The notes beneath the pieces are model-generated. The model was not told the origin of the DNA and did not search any database. It saw only the letters and a list, made by a program, of their open reading frames with translations. Position numbers and translations under genes: made by a program. 64,000 bases of DNA from Odobenus rosmarus divergens (lineage: Eukaryota; Chordata; Mammalia; Carnivora; Odobenidae): contig NW_004451516.1 in assembly GCF_000321225.1 (NCBI RefSeq), positions 145,504 to 209,503 on the forward strand, given 5' to 3'. Shown one piece after another: positions 58,219 to 64,000 of the stretch (positions are counted from its first letter, which is position 1; each line of letters begins with the position of its first letter).

Positions 58219-58403
58219 NNNNNNNNNNNNNNNNNNNNNNNNNNNNNNNNNNNNNNNNNNNNNNNNNNNNNNNNNNNNNNNNNNNNNNNNNNNNNNNNNN
58301 NNNNNNNNNNNNNNNNNNNNNNNNNNNNNNNNNNNNNNNNNNNNNNNNNNNNNNNNNNNNNNNNNNNNNNNNNNNNNNNNNNNNNNNNNNNNNNNNNNNN
58401 NNN
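58219..58403. other. Assembly gap of 185 undetermined bases
   Basis: Run of N. The right edge enters directly into a GGGA/GGAA repeat, so the gap probably covers more of that repeat. Open frames reported across it are meaningless. Confidence 0.99.
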
Positions 58404-58480
58404 GGAGGGAGGGAGGGAGGGAGGAAGGAAGGAAGGAAGGAAGGAAGGAAGGGAGGGAGGGAGGGAGGAAGGGAGGGAGG
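58404..58480. repeat. (GGGA)n/(GGAA)n purine microsatellite
   Basis: GGAGGGAGGGAGGGAGGGAG then GGAA units, then GGGA units again, ending before TGAAAGAG. The left part is lost in the gap. Confidence 0.97.
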
Positions 58481-60442
58481 TGAAAGAGATAGATGTCAGT
58501 GCAGGTGGAGATGAGGGGACATTATAAGGGTCTGGTTTAAAAAGGTAGTTTTCACTGCTGTTGTAATCAAGAGCTTGACCCCAGTTTTGGTGTTTAACCA
58601 CTGACAGCTTCTAGGCTCCATATTTTTCTCTTTCCTTCTTGCCCCACATCTGGGGCAACCAACAAGAAAGCCCTGTGCATTCCTTCCCTAGAGACAGTGA
58701 AAAGTTCAAGCAAAGTCCCTACCTCCCACACCCTCCCACCACAATCATCTCACCTAGCCTCTCACCCCCAAAAAACCAAAGCCATTTGCCTCTCCCTTCC
58801 CTCAAGTCATTTTCAGACCACTTTCAGAACATGCCCTGCTCTCCCCCAAATCCTCTTTGTGTAACTAATACATGTCTTTATTATAGTGTTTGTGTGTATA
58901 GTATAATGTGTGGTACCAACAGTCATAGTGTTTGTGTGGTACCAACAGCCTCCACATCTAGACCAAATTTTCGGTGGTGAGGTATGTCCCACCCTCCGTG
59001 GGCAACAATAGACGAGCTACTCAGATTTTTCAATTAGCTATAGGAATTTGTAACATTTAGAGAAATGATTTGATCACTGTACACAAACTAATCCAGTCAT
59101 TAATTGTTCAGGAGTTACTAGTTTTTTAGTAGTCACCAAAATATTAACATTAAACAAAAAGACAGACCCAGAGAGGTCTAGAATTTCATCTGAGAACAGC
59201 TAGTATGTCCTAAATTCTACCCGCAGGTCTTCACATTTGTTGTACTAGTTTCTTGTAAGCCTCTTAAAGTTTTTGTGAAATGAGACTAAATAAATAAATA
59301 ATTCTCCTGGCTTATTCAAACAAAACATTCCTATAGAATATTTACCCCAGGGACAGGAGATACCTGAAAAGAGGGAACAAAACTGCAAATATTTATTACA
59401 GAAGTGGAACATTTCAGACAAGTACCCACTGTCCGTGTTTTGTTTTTCTCTCCAAAGTTTTCTTTTCTGAATTTTAATTCTTCTGATTACGTAAAGAAGA
59501 AAGCCTAATATAGGTGCTAACCTAACTTTAGCATCGCTCTATAAAGTGTGTGAATCTCACGTTCACAAGGAAGGCATGCTGCCCAGCCCACTTGGGAGTT
59601 GAGAGTAGTGAGCAGGAGCACTGACAATTCGGCAGGAAGATGGGAAAAGCAAGTGGGAGAAATGGTGAGCAGGGGGCCAGCCGCACTCACGGCTCCAGGA
59701 ATAGTTGGTCGTGAAATCCATAGGGCCTTCTTAGGTAAAGAGCAAATATTTGAAACCTCAAGTCCTGAATCTAAAAAAAAAGGGTATTTCCTGAATAATA
59801 TCCCATTACATAAAACAAATTGACCTCTTTATCTATAGAAGCTGTAAATTGCAGCTATTTCAATAGAAGACACATGGGGTGAGAGAGTTTGCCCTGAGGT
59901 AGGCATTTCATGCATTTTTTAAAGCAAAATCAAAGTTCTAAAATAAGAACTATAATAGGAGAGAAATGTGGCAGAGCCACTGGGAATTTTTCATGATCCC
60001 GCATGTAATTGAACAGCATGAATACAAAACCAGCTGTGTATTAGTTGTCCTGACATGACTGTCTTAGCACCTTTCAAAACAAAATGAATATTCTCTATTA
60101 CTACTTTACCTCTTTCTGCTGGTTTTATTCTGATTCAACACTTCCGCAGTATTTTTTTTTTTCAAGCATCTTACCTGTATTCGGAGCTTTTCTCTTAACT
60201 TCAAAGCAAGCTCTAAGCAGTACAGTGTTCTAAGGAGGTTTCAATATTGAAAACAGCTGTGTAAAAAAAAAACAACTGTGTCCCAAACCATAATTATTTA
60301 ATGTATGATAACTGTAAAAAACAGAAATTTTGTATTAAAATTGCAATCTTCCGCTTGGCTATACCTGACCTGATAAGGGTGAATTTATTCTCTTTTTTTC
60401 CCCATACTCATGAACAAAAAGTAACCTCCAAATTATATTAAG
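58481..60442. other. Unassigned sequence
   Basis: No gene or repeat family recognised. A near-duplicate phrase GTGGTACCAACAG occurs twice at 58911-58948. The frames at 58639-58980 and 59599-59823 have no motifs. Confidence 0.45.
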
Positions 60443-60455
60443 TCCAGAGAGTCTT

Positions 60456-60656
60456 TTTTTTTTTAAGATTTTATTTATTTATTTGATAGAGAGAGACACA
60501 GAAAGAGAGGGAACACTAGCAGAAGGAGTGGGAGAGGGAGAAGCAGGCTTCCCGCTGAGCAGGGAGCCCGATGTGGGACTCGATCCCAGGACCCTGGGAC
60601 TATGACCTGAGCCGAAGGCAGACGCTTAACGACTGAGCCACCCAGGGGCCCTCAAC
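60456..60656 (-). mobile_element. CAN-SINE, antisense, with 13-bp target duplication
   Basis: T-run, AAGATTTTATTTATTTATTT, GAGAAGCAGGCTTCCCGCTG, CTATGACCTGAGCCGAAGGC and GACTGAGCCACCCAGG. TCCAGAGAGTCTT at 60443-60455 and 60657-60669. Confidence 0.97.
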
Positions 60657-60765
60657 TCCAGAGAGTCTTAAAGGACCTAGAAACAGAACAGATGTTGGAT
60701 CTCATTATTATTGTATTACCCGAAAGTAAGAATTATGAAGTAAGATTATGAACTTGTAATTTCTT

Positions 60766-60966
60766 TTTTTTTAGGATTTTATTTATTTATTTATTTGAGA
60801 GAGAGAGAGTGAGCAAGAGAGAGAGCACAAGCCAGGGAGAGAGGCAGAGGGAGAAGCAAACTCCCCACTGAGCAGGGAGCCCAATTCTGGGCTCAATCTC
60901 AGGACCCTGGGATCATGACTCGAGCTGAGAGCAGACACCTAACCAACTGAGCCACCCAGGTGCTTC
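60766..60966 (-). mobile_element. CAN-SINE, antisense, with perfect 17-bp target duplication
   Basis: T-run, GGATTTTATTTATTTATTTA, GAGAAGCAAACTCCCCACTG, GATCATGACTCGAGCTGAGA and ACTGAGCCACCCAGG. TGAACTTGTAATTTCTT at 60749-60765 and 60967-60983. Confidence 0.97.
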
Positions 60967-61401
60967 TGAACTTGTAATTTCTTATTTGAACCAAGATACT
61001 ATGCTCCTATACATACCACTTCAAACACTTCAACCTCGTTTTTTTTTTTTTTTTTTGTCAAACAAGATAAAAGAAGCACAGTAAAAACAATTAGTTTAGT
61101 ATATGAAATCACAACAAAGAAAAAGCTACTGAAACTTCCCTCTCACCTTTATCAGACCAGGGCACATAGCTGGACATACAAGGTAATTAAAGTCTAAATG
61201 GGGATGTTGATATTATGAGGAATTATCCCCTTCTCCACAGAGAAGCCACTAGGATATGTTTGACTTATTGTTATATTTTTTTAACTCTGAAAATCCTGTT
61301 GCAGGTACTTATTTGTCACAACGCCTTTTTCATTGAACATTGTGCCTTTCAAGGAAATAATTAGAATTTGTGTTGAAACTTTAATTTGCCACTCTTATTT
61401 T

Positions 61402-61625
61402 TTTTAAGATTTATTTATTTAATTTTAGGGAGAGAGCGGAGGAGGGGGGGGAGGGGGAGGGGTGTTTCAGAGAGCATGAGCCAGGGGAGGGGCAGACGGA
61501 AAGAATCCTAAGCAGACTCTGCACTCAGCGTCTGCATCCAATTCAGGGTTGATCCCCACGACCCCAAGATCATGACCTGAACTGATACCAAGAATGCTGA
61601 ACTGACTGAGCCACCCAGGCACCCC
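61402..61625 (-). mobile_element. CAN-SINE, antisense, with perfect 16-bp target duplication
   Basis: TTTTAAGATTTATTTATTTA, a G-rich piece (GGAGGAGGGGGGGGAGG), AGCAGACTCTGCACTCAGCG, AAGATCATGACCTGAACTGA and GACTGAGCCACCCAGGCACC. TTGCCACTCTTATTTT at 61386-61401 and 61626-61641. Confidence 0.97.
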
Positions 61626-61641
61626 TTGCCACTCTTATTTT

Positions 61642-63191
61642 GACCTCAAAGAATAATCTATTTTGCTTCCTTTGTTTCATATAAATATCATTCTCAATAT
61701 TGTGCAGTCTGATTCCTCGACCATACAATCTCTCAAGAGATTCAGGGGGAAATTTTTCCTCTTAATGTTGGAGAATAAAAATATGAATAAAAAAACTAAA
61801 TTAGGCAAGTATCTTCAGAGCTAAGAGTAGAAATTAACTTCCAGGTAGTTTTCAGTGAGTCTCACAAGTCTTTTGATTCTCCTCCCCTAAGCACCTTAGT
61901 CATCAATAAACACTGAATAAGTTATCATGAAATCAGTCATACCTGTGAAATAAGGCATATAAATATTTCTGTAAAACTATGAATGGAGATATAAATATGT
62001 CTTGATAATTATTGCTATGACTTCTATTAGTACTACTATTATAAACCCTCGAATTGTCTAATAATTTACATATTGAATTGTAAATGACTACAAAATACCA
62101 CTCCAAATACAGTCTTTTCAGATAGAAAACTCCCACAGCATTTACACAATACAAATATACCTATATTTGGCTCCATTTGGTTTTCAATAATCCTCTCAAG
62201 CACTTCCTATACACATTAAATTTGACAACTGCATAAAAGATTATTACAAATGAGATACACAAAAGGAAACTGTAGCACCACAGAACACTAACTAACATAT
62301 AGGTTAACATCTTTTTCAAAACAATCTATTTAAAGAGAATAGGAGTCGATGAATGAAGTATGGAAAACTGAGCCAATGTGAGTTTGAGCCAGTAAGGGTT
62401 CAAGGACTTGATCCTGCTCCCTATTATCATTTAATGTGCTGAATTACCATAAATTTCTTTTACCTTGCACTTTCTTAGAATGCATTCTAAGAATAAAGTG
62501 AGATCACTAAAAAAAACTGTGATGCTTGTTAAATAATTAAACATTTTGAGACAAGGTTGTTCTCCATAAGGTTAGGTACTACTACTGAGGTGGTTGACTA
62601 AGCATTGTTATGGCCTTGAACTGTAAGAATATTAAGATCCAGAGGTTTTTCCTATAATACAAAGATCTCTCAAGTAGAAATTCAGAATGGTATTTTAAAA
62701 AATTCTCTTTTTTTTCTTAAGCTGAAGAATTACATAACAACAACAACAAATCTGAATTTGGCCGAAAATGAATTTTTCACTAGCAGTATATTAGGGCAAG
62801 ACTTTGGTCACAGTGTGTAGGCATAGGGCACCCATTATCAATAGTTGTCTCTCTGGCATGATCACATTCAGCATTTAACAGTCATTAAACAATTAGTTAA
62901 AACTACTTTTGGAAATTAAAATTAGAAGGGTAACATCCCAAGTCATCATTTCTCTCATTCTGATACCTATTGCACTTTAGACAAATATAATATTACTGTC
63001 TTCTTAGTATTTTAGAGTTTTGCACTTGTGTTTGAATTTCCTGTAATAGAAAAATATGCCATCTATAAATGTATTCAACTCTAACAAATCATACCCATTC
63101 ACCCTCACACACTCCAAAGTTTTTATATTGTATATAGGAAAAAGAAATGGGACGTCTCTAATGGAGTATCTACCTACTCTCAGTTACTTTT
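61642..63191. other. Unassigned sequence
   Basis: AT-rich, no gene or repeat family recognised; the 61933-62154 antisense frame has no motifs. Confidence 0.45.
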
Positions 63192-63230
63192 ACACACACA
63201 CACACACACACACGCACACACACCACACAT
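63192..63230. repeat. (AC)n microsatellite, slightly interrupted
   Basis: About 19 AC-type units with one G and one extra C. Confidence 0.95.
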
Positions 63231-63473
63231 AAATACACAAATTAGGATGTCAGAGAAAGCCACATTTTTTAATGTGAAAAACTGGAACGTTGTTAATAGC
63301 AAAGCCATTTTCCCAGACCTTTTAGAATTCCTCTAGGACAATTTTGACAGAGATTTAATCTTAATGACATAAACAAAGTTGCTACTCAATAATTCATTTC
63401 ATAAAACCAGAGGGAAAAAGAGTAACTGCATGACACTAAATCACTGCTTGGATCTTGAGTACTATTCACAATA
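63231..63473. other. Unassigned sequence
   Basis: Short AT-rich interval with nothing recognised between the AC microsatellite and the tandem duplication. Confidence 0.4.
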
Positions 63474-63601
63474 ACTAGCCTGGCCATTCTTTATGAGTGA
63501 GTGGTTTCCTTTGAGAGATACGAATTTTAATTTCACTAGCCTGGCTGTCCTTTTTTTATAAATCTGCAGGTTCCTTGGAAAGAAACACATTTTAATTTTA
63601 G
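63474..63601. repeat. Diverged tandem duplication, unit about 61-66 bp
   Basis: Unit 1 begins ACTAGCCTGGCCATTCTTTA (63474) and ends near AATTTTAATTTC; unit 2 begins ACTAGCCTGGCTGTCC (63535) and ends ACATTTTAATTTTAG. Middle parts share GGTTTCCTTTG/GGTTCCTTGG. The right flank to 64000 shows nothing I recognise. Confidence 0.75.
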
Positions 63602-64000
63602 ATGTATGGAGAAAGAAAAATGTGCACACATTTACTCAAACTCTTAAAGACTTGTAAAACCTTTAGAATATAAGCTCTTTTAATTCCAAATGTATGGTAA
63701 CCTGGATAGAGAATAAACTGAAATTCATGTATATTCCATCTAGAAAGAAAAAAAAAATGTTAAATAAATTATATATGAATAAAATTTAGCCAATTGATGG
63801 ATTCAATTGTTTTCTAAAACCTTTAAGCATTTACATTTCATATTCAATTCATTTCACATGACATTAGTAGTGATACCAATTCATACGTGAATATCAGACC
63901 TAGAGATTAATAATCATTCTTAGCTAACATATTAATGATGTTAGTTTTAGTTATGAAATACACATAAAATAATATTTCCTCTGGCTCATTGTTTATAGCA

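Noticed and set aside
58119..58601. Frames of 94-131 codons across the N run
   Set aside because: They consist of undetermined residues plus GGGA-repeat translation.
1..64000. Another RGS gene (RGS1, RGS13, RGS18 or RGS2), CRISPR array or bacterial-type operon
   Set aside because: No second RGS-box exon, no array of equal spacers and no operon-like gene order was seen; the sequence is mammalian nuclear DNA.

Overview
The window looks like nuclear DNA of a caniform (dog-like) carnivoran mammal. It is AT-rich and gene-poor. It carries about 18 tRNA-Lys-type CAN-SINEs (heads like GGGGCGCCTGGGTGGCTCAG, tails ending AAATAAATAAAATCTTT) and several carnivoran L1 3' ends. The SINE sequences are not the dog SINEC_Cf type and fit an arctoid (bear, seal or mustelid group) better; the species cannot be fixed by reading.

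Only one protein-coding gene is supported: RGS21, on the + strand. Three coding exons are present (3948-4009, 8460-8626, 23622-23825), joined by GT-AG introns of 4,450 and 14,995 bp. Their sizes and phases are those of the R4 family of regulators of G-protein signalling. They join into 144 codons (two of them split between exons, the first completed by an upstream exon) ending in TAA. That corresponds to residues 9-152 of the 152-residue human protein as I remember it. The first eight codons should lie in an exon left of the window, although the intron sequence just before exon 1 oddly mimics that N-terminus (see findings).

Layout: 1-3947, upstream intron or flank with one L1 scrap, a MIR and an L2 scrap; 3948-23825, RGS21 with introns full of SINE, L1, L2 and MIR copies; 23826-64000, 3' flank and intergenic DNA. 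The intergenic part holds L2 copies, CAN-SINEs (a dense patch at 31.4-38.3 kb and three in a row at 60.4-61.6 kb), a hAT-type DNA transposon at 35.3 kb, a solo MaLR LTR at 43.5 kb with 5-bp target duplications, a weak endogenous-retrovirus pol remnant next to a 167-nt all-purine tract at 44.8-45.3 kb, an L1 with its middle missing at 46.0-47.4 kb, a 1.8-kb antisense L1 at 55.9-57.7 kb, and a 185-base assembly gap at 58.2 kb. In human, RGS18, RGS1, RGS13 and RGS2 lie in the same cluster; none of them is visible here.

I found no sign of a novel multi-gene system. The points worth checking are structural: two SINEs that may have carried 3' flanking DNA, an internally deleted L1, several inverted repeats, a diverged pair of unassigned sequences at 49.9 and 53.2 kb, and the RGS21 start. 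All other open reading frames look like chance frames or repeat-derived frames.
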